Origin: DATKZH01 sp964475955 | GTDB lineage: Bacteria > Planctomycetota > Planctomycetia > Pirellulales > Thermoguttaceae | Reading direction: 5' to 3' | Assembly (NCBI GenBank): GCA_964475955.1 | Contig: CAYYZY010000013.1 | Span: 1 to 64,000 of the forward strand | DNA: 64,000 nt | Shown here: one piece after another, positions 27,536 through 37,900 of the stretch | Position numbering within the stretch: position 1 is the first letter of the stretch | Layout: each line of letters starts with the position of its first letter | The notes under the pieces: generated by a model | Seen by the model: only the letters and a program-made list of their open reading frames with translations | What the model was told of the DNA's origin: nothing | Databases searched by the model: none | Program-made: the position numbers and the translations under genes

Positions 27536-27612
27536 GCTGTAGGGAACGCCCTCCGCGGCGTTCCGCGGCCCCGGGGATTCCGGAACGGCACAGAGGCCGT
27601 TTCCTACAGGAG
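27536..27612. repeat. Intergenic palindrome (ctgtagggaacg type)
   Basis: gctgtagggaacgccc pairs with ggccgtttcctacagg about 45 bases later. It lies between the beta-helix gene and the SGNH gene and could form a long hairpin. Another planctomycete-style intergenic palindrome. Confidence 0.65.
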
Positions 27613-27678
27613 GGCCCCGCCCCGAAAAAACGCGCACGCTGATTTCGATCCGGCCGATGCCAATAGGAGACCCCGCCG

Positions 27679-29130
27679 ATGTCGCGTACGACAGTTCCCG
27701 GTCGACTTGTTCCCGTTCTCATCCTCACGCTTTTGGCCGCGCCGGCCGGAGCGCAGAAGGTGCCCCAGCCGCCTGAAGGAGCCAAAGCCTACTCGGCGCC
27801 GGCCCGGCCGGGCGACGGGGTGAACATGTCGCTCACGGTCGAGAAGCTCCAAAAGGGCTTCGATCCCCCGCGGCCGCTGGTCGTCTGGGCGATCGGGTCG
27901 AGCTTCACCAACGGTTTGGGAAACGGCGAGCGCCTGAAGGCCCTGATCCGCGAGCGCTTCCCGGAAGCGCCCGAGATCGTCTACCGCAAGCAGGCCGGTT
28001 GCTCCACCTCGTACCATTTCTGCCGCGGCTGGGCACGGCACTTGGTCATTCCCGACCAGCCCGACGTGGTGCTCCTCTACAACTTCGGCAAGCCGGAGGA
28101 GCTCGAGAAGCTGATCGTCGAGCTTCGCCGCCGCACCACGGCCGATATCCTCGTCGGCACGCTCCACTGGTGCCAGCCGCACAAGAAGCAGTGGCCCAAT
28201 CCCGACCTGGCGTGCAGCCATCAGGACATTCCCGCCATGCGCGCGATGTGCCGGCGGCACGGCGTGGAGTTGGTCGAGAACCGCCGCGAGCTGACCGACT
28301 ACATGCTGGCGAACCACTTGACGATCGACGACATGCTCGCCGATTCGGTCCACGAAACCCGCTTCGCGGCCGATTGTACGGTGCAGAACATCGCCCGGCA
28401 CTTCCACGCGGCCGAGCACGGCGGCGGCGAGCCCGGCGCCCGGGAGCGGCGCGTCGCGGTCGCGTCCGATGCGGTCAAGCTGGAAGGGAACTGGGCGGCG
28501 GCCGACGGGGCCGCGCGGCAGACCACCTCGGGCGCGCTGACGCTCCAGTTCGTCGGCAACCGCGTCGCGCTGGTCGGCCACACCACGGCCGGCGGCGGCA
28601 CGGCCAAGGTGCTCATCGACGGCGAGCCGGCCGACCGCCTGCCCGTGTTCTACACCAGCTACGTGCAGCCCGGCAAAGACAACGCGCTCCACCCGCCCAT
28701 GCCGCCGCGCGACCGCGCGCCGCATCGGGTCGATCTTGGTCCGGCCGAGAAGATCGTCCCGCAGGAGTGGAAGATCACGATGACTAGCGACCGGGGCGAC
28801 TACCGGCTCGTCGGCAGCGTGACGGGGGCCGACGGGACGGGCAACGCCTTCGAACCGTTCACCAGCGACTCGGGCCAGATCGCCATCGACCCGGCGTTCT
28901 GGCGCGCCGCCAAGACGAACCGCGCCGGCGACACGTTCACCTTCCAGGTCTACCGGCCCACGACCGGCCGTGTCGACTTTGCCGCGCCCCCGGGCGAGCC
29001 GCCCGGCAAGTTCCGCGTGGCCCTGGCGGAGAATCTTGCGTGCGGTCCGCATGGGCTCAAGCTCGTCGCCACCGGCGACGGCCCGGTGGTGGTCGAGGCG
29101 CTGGAGGTGTTCGAGCCGCCGATGCGGTGA
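27679..29130 (+). CDS. Exported SGNH-type hydrolase with beta-rich C-terminus
   Basis: A 483-residue protein with signal peptide (ends LLAAPAGAQ) and an AGGAG site ten bases before the ATG. Block I is AIGSSFTNG with the presumed nucleophile at Ser74 or Ser75; LLYNFGKPE gives the Asn block; LADSVHETR supplies the D-x-x-H pair of the SGNH/GDSL fold (about 230). After about residue 255 a beta-rich region follows (LQFVGNRVALVGHTTAGG ... VDLGPAEKI) that may bind carbohydrate. Such enzymes deacetylate or hydrolyse esters on polysaccharides. It sits between two other secreted proteins, beta-helix upstream and PQQ-type downstream, all on the plus strand. Confidence 0.78.
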   Translation: MSRTTVPGRLVPVLILTLLAAPAGAQKVPQPPEGAKAYSAPARPGDGVNMSLTVEKLQKGFDPPRPLVVWAIGSSFTNGLGNGERLKALIRERFPEAPEIVYRKQAGCSTSYHFCRGWARHLVIPDQPDVVLLYNFGKPEELEKLIVELRRRTTADILVGTLHWCQPHKKQWPNPDLACSHQDIPAMRAMCRRHGVELVENRRELTDYMLANHLTIDDMLADSVHETRFAADCTVQNIARHFHAAEHGGGEPGARERRVAVASDAVKLEGNWAAADGAARQTTSGALTLQFVGNRVALVGHTTAGGGTAKVLIDGEPADRLPVFYTSYVQPGKDNALHPPMPPRDRAPHRVDLGPAEKIVPQEWKITMTSDRGDYRLVGSVTGADGTGNAFEPFTSDSGQIAIDPAFWRAAKTNRAGDTFTFQVYRPTTGRVDFAAPPGEPPGKFRVALAENLACGPHGLKLVATGDGPVVVEALEVFEPPMR

Positions 29131-29223
29131 TAAGAAGGATTTGGGATTTTCCATGATTGATTCCACGGGCTCATGCCCGAGGCGACGACGTGACGCCCGC
29201 TGGGCGGGCGAGGGAGACTGACG

Positions 29224-32200
29224 ATGATTCGAGCGTCGAACGCGTGCATTTTGGCGGGGTTCGCAGTCCTTCTCTGTTCGGGGCTCGTTCTCGGCGACGA
29301 GAGGGCTCCGGGGGATTGGCCGCGATCCGTGGTGGATCGGGTGGGCATTCAAGGCGGGCTGATCGTCCACTTCCCTTGCGGGGGCGGGCAATCGACGGCC
29401 GCCCTCCGGGTGAACGACCGCTACGTGGTGCACGGGCTGGATACCGATCCGGCCCACGTGGAGGCGGCTCGCGAACGTCTGCGGTCGCGGGGCGTTTACG
29501 GGGATGTGTCGGTGGATGCCTTCGACGGCAAACGGCTGCCTTACGCCGACAACCTTGTCAACCTGCTCGTCGCGGAGGACTTGGGCGACGTGCCGATGGC
29601 CGAGGTGATGCGGGTGCTTGCTCCGCGCGGGGTCGCCTGGTTGAAGTCGAACGGTACCTGGCAGCAGAAGACGAAACCCTGGCCCGCCACGATCGACGAG
29701 TGGACGCACTGGCTTCACGGGGCCGACGGGAACGCGGTGGCCCACGACACGGTGGTGGGGCCGCCGCGCCACGCCCAGTGGATTGCGGAGCCGAGATGGC
29801 AGCGGCACCATGAGACGTCGCCCAGCGTGGAGGCGATGGTGTCGGCCGGCGGCCGGGTGTTTGCGATCATCAACGAGGCTCCGATCGGCGTCGACGGGCT
29901 GCCCGACCGGTGGAAGCTGGTTGCCCGGGACGCCTTCAACGGGAAGCTGCTGTGGAAGCGTCCGATCGTCGAATGGGGATGGAAATACTGGGGCGACCAT
30001 TCCCACGGTAACGGCCGCTGGAACCACCCGACGCACATCTCCCGGCGCGTGGTGGCCGTGGGCGACCGCGTTTACGCCACCTTGGGCTTCAACGCCCCGC
30101 TCACCGAGCTGGAGGCGGCCACGGGCCGTACGATCAGGACCTACCCGGGCACGGAGCGGACCGACGAGATCCTGGTCGACGGCGGAACCCTGGTCCTCTC
30201 GGTGAACATGGACGAGCAGGGGCCCGGGCGTATCCGAGAGAAGCCGCCCGTGAAGAAGGCGGTCGTGGCGTTGGACGCCGAGTCGGGGGAGGTTCTCTGG
30301 AGATCGGAAGGGTTCGCCGGCGCCGCCTCGAAGGCCGACGCGATCGAGCGCGTGACGCACTTGAACCTGGTGCTCGGCGGCGGGAAGGTCTTCCTCGTAG
30401 AAGAGAACGCCGTGGCGGCGTTGGACATGAAGACGGGCGAGCAGGTGTGGCAAAAGGCGCGGCGTCCGGATCGCGAGCGGCCGGTCACCTACGGCAGCTA
30501 CTACTTCACGAATCTGAACAGCCTCGTCTATCACGACGGGCTGGTGTTCTTCACGGAACCCGATCCCACGGTGAAGCGGCTGCCTTGGGACGCCCCGGCC
30601 CATGCCGAGTTGCTTGCGATCTCGGCCGAAACGGGCGACGTGGCTTGGAGTCGCGATTGCGGCATCTGGGGGCACTACAACCCGGGCGACCTGTTCGTGA
30701 TCGACGGCCGGCTGTGGGTGCACGACGCCCAAGAGTTCGTCATGCTGGGGCTCGATTCGCAGACGGGCGAGGTTCAGCGAACCGTTTCGACGAAGGAAGC
30801 CCTCACGCAGGGGCACCATCACCGCTGCTACCGCAACAAGGCGACGACGAACTACGTGGTGACCGGCCGGCGCGGCGTCGAGTTCATCGACCTCCAAACG
30901 GAAGAGAACCTGCGGCACCACTGGGTCCGGGGGACGTGCCGCTACGGGGTGCTCCCCTGCAACGGCCTGCTCTACGCGCCGCCCCATCCGTGCGTCTGCT
31001 ACATCACGGCCAAGCTCACCGGTTTTTGGGCCTTGGCGCCGGGGCGGACGGAACGCGGCACGTCGAACGAGTCGCCACGGTCGCTTCTCGAAAAGGGGCC
31101 GACCTACGGAACTCCTCTTGTCGCGCCCGTCGCTTCGGATTCGGAAGACTGGACCACCTATCGTCACGACGCCGCACGGAGCGGTTCCGCCAGCACGGCA
31201 CTCGATGAGGCCCTTCGCGTGGCCTGGACGGCGCCCCTCGGCGGCCGTTTGACGAGCCCGGTCATCGCCGAGGGGAAGGTCTACCTGGCGTCGATCGACA
31301 CGCACACCGTGCGGGCCCTGGACGCGAACACGGGGGACACCGTCTGGAGCTATACGGCCGGCGGACGAATCGATACCCCTCCAACCGTCTACCGGGGCCT
31401 TGCCCTTTTCGGTTCGGCGGACGGGTGGGCCTATTGTCTTCGGGCGGACGACGGCACGCTCGTTTGGCGTCGCCGGGCTGCGCCCGAGCCGCGGCGGATG
31501 ATGAACCGCGGCCAACTGGAATCGCCGTGGCCGGTTCACGGCAATATTTTGGTGCATCGCGGCGCCGCCTACTTCGCAGCCGGCCGTTCCTCGTTCCTCG
31601 ACGGGGGGATCCTGGTCTACGCGGTCGACCCGGCAACGGGCGACGTGCTTGCCAGGAAGCGGATCTTCAGCCCCGAGCCGGAGACGGGCGAGATGGCCGA
31701 GTGCCTGCTCCGCTACGACATGCCGCCCGACGCGCTGGGCGCGCTGCCCGACGTACTCGTCGGCAACGGCACCAGCGTGTTCATGCGGCACCTGAAGTTC
31801 GACGCGGACGATCTCGAGGTCCGAAGCGCCGTCGAGGACCTGGCGGAGAAACCCGGCGGAAGGGAGCACCAGTCCGTGGGCGCCCACTTGATGTCGGTCG
31901 CGGGCCTACTCGACGACGCGTGGTTCAATCAGACCTACTGGTCGATCGACGGCGAGGCGCAGTGCAAGCTGCTCGTCTACGATGACCGGACGGCTTGCGG
32001 CTTGAAGCCCTTTCCCGGCAGCGCCCGCCACTCCCGGGCGATCTTTCGGCCCGGAGGCGACGGTTATACGCTTTTCGCCAACGAGCGCCCGGGGCACAAG
32101 AAGCGCTGGAAGACGAAGATCCCCGTGCGCGCTCAAGCGATGGTTCTGGCGGGCGAGAGGCTGTTCCTGGCCGGCCCCCCGGACCTCGTCCCGAAAGACG

Positions 32201-32385
32201 ATCCGTATGCCGCCTTCGAAGGGAGGCGAGGCGGCCGTTTGTGGGCCGTCGCGGTCGGCGACGGGTCGCGGCTCGCCGAACACGAACTGGAGAGCCCGCC
32301 TGTGTTTGACGGCATGGCGGCGGCCGGGGGCCGTTTGTACGTTTCGACGAAGGACGGCCAGTTGGTTTGCCTTGATGGGCGCTGA
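29224..32385 (+). CDS. Exported methyltransferase-fold/PQQ-type beta-propeller fusion
   Basis: A 1053-residue protein with a signal peptide (MIRASNACILAGFAVLLCSGLVLGDE). Residues about 35-150 resemble a class I SAM-dependent methyltransferase: IVHFPCGGGQST in place of motif I, HGLDTDPAHVEAARERL for the acidic loop, LLVAEDLGDVPMAEVMRVLAPRG as the later strand. From about 170 to the end the protein is a PQQ-dehydrogenase-like beta-propeller with repeated A-L-D-x-x-T-G-x-x-x-W blades (ALDAESGEVLW, ALDMKTGEQVW, ALDANTGDTVW). A methyltransferase fold outside the cytoplasm is odd, so it may have a binding role. The gene ends close to a truncated gene on the other strand. Confidence 0.85.
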   Translation: MIRASNACILAGFAVLLCSGLVLGDERAPGDWPRSVVDRVGIQGGLIVHFPCGGGQSTAALRVNDRYVVHGLDTDPAHVEAARERLRSRGVYGDVSVDAFDGKRLPYADNLVNLLVAEDLGDVPMAEVMRVLAPRGVAWLKSNGTWQQKTKPWPATIDEWTHWLHGADGNAVAHDTVVGPPRHAQWIAEPRWQRHHETSPSVEAMVSAGGRVFAIINEAPIGVDGLPDRWKLVARDAFNGKLLWKRPIVEWGWKYWGDHSHGNGRWNHPTHISRRVVAVGDRVYATLGFNAPLTELEAATGRTIRTYPGTERTDEILVDGGTLVLSVNMDEQGPGRIREKPPVKKAVVALDAESGEVLWRSEGFAGAASKADAIERVTHLNLVLGGGKVFLVEENAVAALDMKTGEQVWQKARRPDRERPVTYGSYYFTNLNSLVYHDGLVFFTEPDPTVKRLPWDAPAHAELLAISAETGDVAWSRDCGIWGHYNPGDLFVIDGRLWVHDAQEFVMLGLDSQTGEVQRTVSTKEALTQGHHHRCYRNKATTNYVVTGRRGVEFIDLQTEENLRHHWVRGTCRYGVLPCNGLLYAPPHPCVCYITAKLTGFWALAPGRTERGTSNESPRSLLEKGPTYGTPLVAPVASDSEDWTTYRHDAARSGSASTALDEALRVAWTAPLGGRLTSPVIAEGKVYLASIDTHTVRALDANTGDTVWSYTAGGRIDTPPTVYRGLALFGSADGWAYCLRADDGTLVWRRRAAPEPRRMMNRGQLESPWPVHGNILVHRGAAYFAAGRSSFLDGGILVYAVDPATGDVLARKRIFSPEPETGEMAECLLRYDMPPDALGALPDVLVGNGTSVFMRHLKFDADDLEVRSAVEDLAEKPGGREHQSVGAHLMSVAGLLDDAWFNQTYWSIDGEAQCKLLVYDDRTACGLKPFPGSARHSRAIFRPGGDGYTLFANERPGHKKRWKTKIPVRAQAMVLAGERLFLAGPPDLVPKDDPYAAFEGRRGGRLWAVAVGDGSRLAEHELESPPVFDGMAAAGGRLYVSTKDGQLVCLDGR

Positions 32386-32460
32386 GGTCCGCGGACGCGC
32401 GATGGCCAGGTCGCGGACGGATGTGCGACGAACCGCCGCCTCCGGACGTCTCCCATCGGC

Positions 32461-33207
32461 GCTCATGGAGACGAGATAGTCGAATCGGTTGCCGCGGTTG
32501 ACGTCCATCCACTGCGAGACCGGGCCGATGGGATGCGTCGGGTAGCTGTTGGCCTTGTAGGCGTCGCCCTTCCGCCTGGGCGCCCGGCCGCCGTAATGCT
32601 GGTACCCCGCCTCGCAGTGGCGCAGCTTCCCAAACAGGCCCTTGCACACCATGTGGTGGACGAGCATGGCCTCGCGGAAGTAGCAGCAGTTCTCCAGCAT
32701 GACGCAGTGCTTGCCCGTCTTCTCGGACGTATCGACCAACTGCCAGCACCCCTCGATCGTCTCGGCCGCCGGCACCTCCGTGGCCGCGTGCTTGCCGGTC
32801 GTCATGGCCGCCACACAGATCGGCACGTGCCACTTCCACGGGCGCGTGGCGTTGACGACCAGGTCGAGCTCCTCGGTCTCGCAGAGGCGCTGGAAGTCGG
32901 TCTCGCCGCGCGAGTAGCCGGTCGGCTTGGGCTGGCCGGCCGCGGTCGTCATGTCCTGGCCTTTGGCGACGCGCTCGGGGATGAGGTCGCAGACGGCCTT
33001 GACCTCGACGCCGTCGAGTCCCAGCAAGAGGCTCAAAAGGTGAGTCCCCCGGTTGCCGATGCCGACGAACCCCACGCGTACCCGTTCCAGTGGCGGAGCC
33101 TTCACCTGGACGGCCTCAGCCGCGTGGCCCGGCCGCCCCACCGCCCAGGCCGCGCCGGCAGCCGCCGCAAGTTTCGCAAAATCCCTGCGACCGCACCGAT
33201 CATTCAT
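32461..33207 (-). pseudogene. 3'-truncated GH109-like Gfo/Idh/MocA gene
   Basis: Starts MNDRCGRRDFAKLAAAAGAAW, a Tat-type leader, with AGAGGAAAG upstream. The NAD-binding core is present (GFVGIGNRGTH, TEVPAAET, CVMLENCCYFREAM), and the family sequence continues to MDVNRGNRFDYLVSMS. This order, with EVPAA in place of EKP, is that of the GH109 alpha-N-acetylgalactosaminidase-like branch. After VSMS the reading frame stays open to 31906 but runs antisense into the PQQ gene and is not family-like. About 200 C-terminal residues are missing. The neighbouring PQQ gene ends at 32385, so a deletion probably joined the two convergent genes here. Almost certainly inactive. Confidence 0.8.
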
Positions 33208-33522
33208 CGTGCTTTCCTCTCCGGCAAGGTGTTGCGGTCCGCTCCGACGGCGTCGAAGCGCGCTCTTTTCCGGCCAGCTTACGGTCGAGGTCGTCGGCGG
33301 TCAACGCGCGGGCGAGCCGGGAACGGCGACGATACGCCAACAGGGCGGTCATGTTTCGCTCGCCCGGGCAAAGTCCTCCTGCAAGCGGCCCGTGCGCCGC
33401 ACGGGGTAATCTTGACCGAGGGGCAGGGGCGATCTAGCATGAATCGGGGGTGTTGACGGGCCCCTCAGTGCCGGATCGCGGTCGAACGGCGGGGCCGAGA
33501 GGCCTTCGCAACGGAGAGTGCC
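33208..33522. other. Divergent intergenic region
   Basis: Lies between the truncated GH109-like gene (minus) and the RND adaptor gene (plus). It should contain promoters for both, but no convincing promoter boxes or operator repeats are seen. Confidence 0.4.
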
Positions 33523-34935
33523 TTGATCGTTGACGTTTTCTCTCAAAGTTCGCCGAAGGCGCGCGCCGCTCTTGGCGGTGTCGTGGCGGCGACGATCGGG
33601 GCCCTGCTGCTTCCGGCGACCGGCTGGGCGCAGAAGCCTCGCGAAATGCCCCCGGCGCCGGTGGTCGTCGAAGAAGTGGTCGAGGAGCAACTGAACCTGG
33701 GGGAGTCGTTCGTCGGGACGGTGATGCCCGTGCGCCGCAGCACCGTGGGGAGCCAGGGCGAGGGATTGGTGGAGGAATTCTTCGTCAACGAGGGTGACCG
33801 GGTGGCGGCCGACCAGCCGCTGGCCCGGTTGCGGACCACCACGATCGACCTCGAGCTGAAGGCGGCGGAAGCCGAGCTTGCCCTCCGTGAGGCGGAGTTG
33901 GCGGAGCTGGAGGCCTCGGCGCCCAAGGAAATCGAGCAGGCCAAGCTGCGCATGGAGTCGGCCGAAGCCCAGGTCGTGTTCAACGACAAGCGCCTGGAGC
34001 GTTTCCAGGACCTGTTCGAGAAGCGGGTGCTCAGCGACGACGAATTGGAGGAGCAGGTGTACGCCGCGGAGGCGGCGAGGAAGACCTACCTGGAAGCCAA
34101 ATCCGCCTGGGAGCTGGCCAGCGGGGGCATCTGGGACGCCAAGATCGCGCAGAGCAAGGCGCGCGTGCGGGTGCAGGAGGAGACGATTGCCAAGCTCCGC
34201 GACGACCTCCAGCAGCACACGATCGCCGCCCCGTTCGAAGGCTACATCACCCGGGAGCACGTCGAGGCGGGCCAGTGGGTCGCCCAGGGGGGACCGGTGG
34301 TCGAGATGGTCGAGATCGACCGGGTCGATGTCGAGATGCACGTGCTCGAGCGGTACGCGCCGAAGGTCCGCGTGGGCGCGCCCGCCCGGGTCGAGATCGA
34401 GGCGCTGCCGGGACAAATCCGTAACGGCGAGGTCGTGCTGGTCGTGCCCCAGGCCGACGAGCGATCGCGGAGCTTCCCTGTGAAGGTGCGGCTTGAAAAC
34501 GAGCCGTCCGCCGACGACTCGGAGCACCCCGGAATGAAGATCAAGCCCGGCATGTTCGCAAGGGCGACGCTGCCGGTGGGCCGCAGCGGAGCGGCAAGGA
34601 TGGTGCACAAGGACGCCGTGGTGCTCGGTGCCGATTCGAGCGTCGTTTGGGTAATCGCGGAGGACTGGTCGGGCAAGGGGCCGGCCACGGCGGCCCCCGT
34701 GCCGGTGGAACTGGGCGTCTCGTACGACGAACGGATCGAAGTCCGCGGCCCGCTCGAGCCCGGCCAATGGGTGGTCGTCGAGGGAAACGAGCGCATTCGG
34801 CCCGACCAGAAGCTGACGATCACCAGGCGCGCGCCGTCGGCCGCCGACTCGTCCCCCGCCTCCAAAGCGGCTTCCGCCGGCCCGTCGGCTCGTCCGGCGG
34901 CGGCGCAAGCACCCGCCCCCGCGCCCGCCAAGTGA
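33523..34935 (+). CDS. RND efflux periplasmic adaptor (membrane fusion protein)
   Basis: A 470-residue protein starting at TTG (GGAG six bases upstream); a hydrophobic signal (AALGGVVAATIGALLLPATGWAQ) follows. Order: barrel-sandwich/lipoyl half (about 50-105; EGLVEEFFVNEGDRVAADQPLARL), a long alpha-helical hairpin (about 105-225; DLELKAAEAELALREAELAELEA), second lipoyl half (IAAPFEGYITREHVEAGQWVAQGG), beta-barrel (ERYAPKVRVGAPARVEIEAL) and a Pro/Ala/Ser-rich tail. This is the HlyD/AcrA family architecture. It links an inner-membrane RND pump to an outer-membrane channel; the pump gene follows after seven bases, so the two are one operon. No TolC-like gene is nearby. Confidence 0.88.
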   Translation: MIVDVFSQSSPKARAALGGVVAATIGALLLPATGWAQKPREMPPAPVVVEEVVEEQLNLGESFVGTVMPVRRSTVGSQGEGLVEEFFVNEGDRVAADQPLARLRTTTIDLELKAAEAELALREAELAELEASAPKEIEQAKLRMESAEAQVVFNDKRLERFQDLFEKRVLSDDELEEQVYAAEAARKTYLEAKSAWELASGGIWDAKIAQSKARVRVQEETIAKLRDDLQQHTIAAPFEGYITREHVEAGQWVAQGGPVVEMVEIDRVDVEMHVLERYAPKVRVGAPARVEIEALPGQIRNGEVVLVVPQADERSRSFPVKVRLENEPSADDSEHPGMKIKPGMFARATLPVGRSGAARMVHKDAVVLGADSSVVWVIAEDWSGKGPATAAPVPVELGVSYDERIEVRGPLEPGQWVVVEGNERIRPDQKLTITRRAPSAADSSPASKAASAGPSARPAAAQAPAPAPAK

Positions 34936-34942
34936 GCTTCGC

Positions 34943-37900
34943 ATGCAACTCGTCGAAGGCTTCGTCCACAACCCGGTCAAGGTCGCCGTCGGCGTGCTGC
35001 TGGTGGCGCTGTTCGGCGTGATCGGGTTTCTGCGCATGCCCAAGCAGCTCACGCCCGAGGTGGAGATTCCCAAGATCTCCATCGAAACCCGCTGGCCGGG
35101 AGCGAGTCCGCAGGAGGTCGAGCGGGAGATCGTGCAGGAGCAGGAGGAGTTCCTGCAAAGCGTCGAGGGCGTGACCAAGATGTCGGCCGAATGCGCCGAC
35201 TCGTCGGGGTCGATCACGCTCGAGTTCCCCGTCGGAACCGACTTGAGCGAGGCCCTGCTGAAGGTCAACGCCCGGCTCCAGCAGGTGCCCGAGTACCCTG
35301 AGGAAGCCGACCAGCCGGTCATCAGCACGTCGGACCCGCGAGCAAACGCGATCGCGTGGTTCATCCTGCGCCCGCGCGTGGCCCCCCCGGAAGAGATCGC
35401 CGCGTTCGCGCAAGAGAACCCCGAGCTGGCCCCGCTGCTGGAGCCGGTGCGCAAGGCCCACAACACGGGGCTTCGGGCGCGGCGGATGCAGATGCTCGTT
35501 GAAGAACACCCGGAAATCGTCGATCGCATCGGGCCGCTGCTTCCGGCCGACGTCGACGTCTCCAAGCTGGGCCGCTTCGCCGAGGACTTCATCGAGGCCC
35601 GGTTCGAGCGCGTGCCCGGCGTGTCGAACTCCAACGCGTACGGCGGGCGCGAAGAGGAGATGCAGGTCATCGTCGACCCGCAGGAATTGGCCGCGCGCGG
35701 GCTGACGATCCTCGACGTGCGCAACGCCCTGCGGCGGCAGAATCGCGACGTCTCGGCGGGCGACCTGTGGGAAGGCAAGCGGCGCTACGTGATCCGCACC
35801 CTGGGCCGCTTCAGCTCACCGGAGCAGGTGGGCGACGTGATCCTCGGCGTCGAGGGCAACGCGCCGGTCTACCTGCGCGACGTGGCCGAAATCCGCCTCG
35901 GCTACAAGAAGCCGGTGGCCGTGGTCAAGAACTTCGGCACCGTCTCCATGGCCATCAACTGCGTGCGCGAAACCGGGGCCAACGTGCTGGAGACGATGGA
36001 GGGACTCCAGGCCGCCGCCGCCGAGCTCAACGCCGACCTCTTGAAACGCCGGGGGCTGGAGCTGATCCAGGCCTACGACGAAACGGAATACATCGACTCG
36101 TCGATCCACCTGGTAAGCCAGAACATCTGGGTCGGCGGGCTCTTGACCGTCTCGGTGCTGCTGCTGTTCCTGCGGAGCTGGCGTTCCACCCTGGTCATCG
36201 CGCTGGCCATCCCCACCAGCCTGATCGGGACGTTCCTGGTCTTGAACCTGCTGGGGCGCTCGCTCAACGTGATCAGCCTGGCAGGGCTGGCGTTCGCGGT
36301 CGGCATGCTGGTCGACAACGCGGTGGTCGTGCTGGAGAACTGCTACCGCCACGCGCAGATGGGCGACAACGCGCTGGTGGCCGCCGTGCGCGGCGCCAAG
36401 GAGGTGTGGGGGGCCGTGGTCGCCTCGACGCTCACCACCCTGGCCGTCTTCCTGCCCGTGCTCTTCGTGCAGGAGGAAGCCGGCCAGCTCTTCCGCGACA
36501 TCGCCCTGGCCATCAGCTCCGCCGTGGGGCTCTCGCTGATCGTGTCGGTGACCGTGATCCCGGCGGCCGCGGCCCGGTTGCTTCGCGCGGGCAACCGCGG
36601 AGGCGATGCGGATTCGCGCGACGGGCCGCCGCGCCGCCGCCGCGGCGTGCTGGCCCGGATCGACGGCCTGGCGCGGAAGCTGGTCGACGGCGTGATCGCG
36701 CTCAACCGCTTCTTGCAGCACGGCACGTTGCGGCAGATCGGCGCCGCCGTCGGGATGGTCGCGCTGGCGATCGGAATCGCCTACGCCTTGATGCCGCAGG
36801 TCGAGTACCTCCCGGCCGGCACGCGGAACCTGGTCATCGGCATGTTGCTGCCGCCGCCGGGTTACAACATCGACCAGGCGCTCAAGCTGGGGGTGGACAT
36901 CGAAGACGCCACGCAGGAATACTGGGACGTCGACCTCGACGACCCGGCCGTCACCAGCGGCGAGATTCCGGCCATCGACCGTTACTTCTTCGTCGCCCGC
37001 ACGCAGATGGTGTTCTTCGGCCTCCGCGCCGTGCGAGGCGATCAGGTCGGCCGGCTCATCGACGTCGTCAACCGCGTGGCCGCCCAGTTGCCCGGCACGA
37101 TCCCGCTCGTCAGCCGCCGCGCGCTGTTCTCCTCCGAGCTCGGCGCCGGGCGGAACGTCGACGTGGAGATCACCGGGCCGGAACTCGAGAAGCTGATCGA
37201 GATGGGCCAGCAGATCATGGGCACCGCCCCGGTCTTGGCGGGCGAGACGAAGACGATCCCGCTCGACGAAGTGCAAGAGTCCGATCGCGTGATCGCCGAC
37301 GACGAGCAGGCCGGCACGGCGACCGTTCTGGTCGAGCCGGCCGGCGCCTTCCCCAAGCCGAGCCTCGACCTGAACAGCCCCGAGGTGCACGTGCGCCGCA
37401 AGCGGGAGCAGGCGGCCGACATGGGCGTGACCACCGAGGAACTCGGCTACACGGTCGACGCCCTGATCGACGGCGCCTACGCGACCGATTACTACGTGGG
37501 CGGCGACAAGATCGACCTGACCATCCTCGGCAACCAACGGTACGCCAAGCGCACGCAGGACCTCCGCGGCCTGGCCGTGGCCACGCCTTCCGGCGACCTC
37601 GCCCGGCTCGAGAGCCTGGCCGAAGTGCGGCTCTCGGGCGGCCCCGAGCAGATCAACCGCCGGGAACGGCAGCGGGCGATCACCATCTCGGTGACGCCGC
37701 CGCCGAGCGTCCCCCTCGAGGCGGCCATCAACGCGATCGATCGCGAGATCGTCCAGCCGCGCGTGGCCAGCGGCCAGGTCGGCGGCGACTACCGCATCGC
37801 GCTGGCCGGCACGGCCGACAAGCTCGTGGCCACCTGGAACGCCCTGCGCTGGAATTTCCTCTTGGCCCTGCTGGTCACCTACCTGCTGATGGCCGCCCTG

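Noticed and set aside
27604..31887. A 1427-residue minus-strand open frame
   Set aside because: It is the antisense shadow of the SGNH and methyltransferase-PQQ genes in GC-rich DNA; its composition is Arg/Pro/His-rich with no domain.
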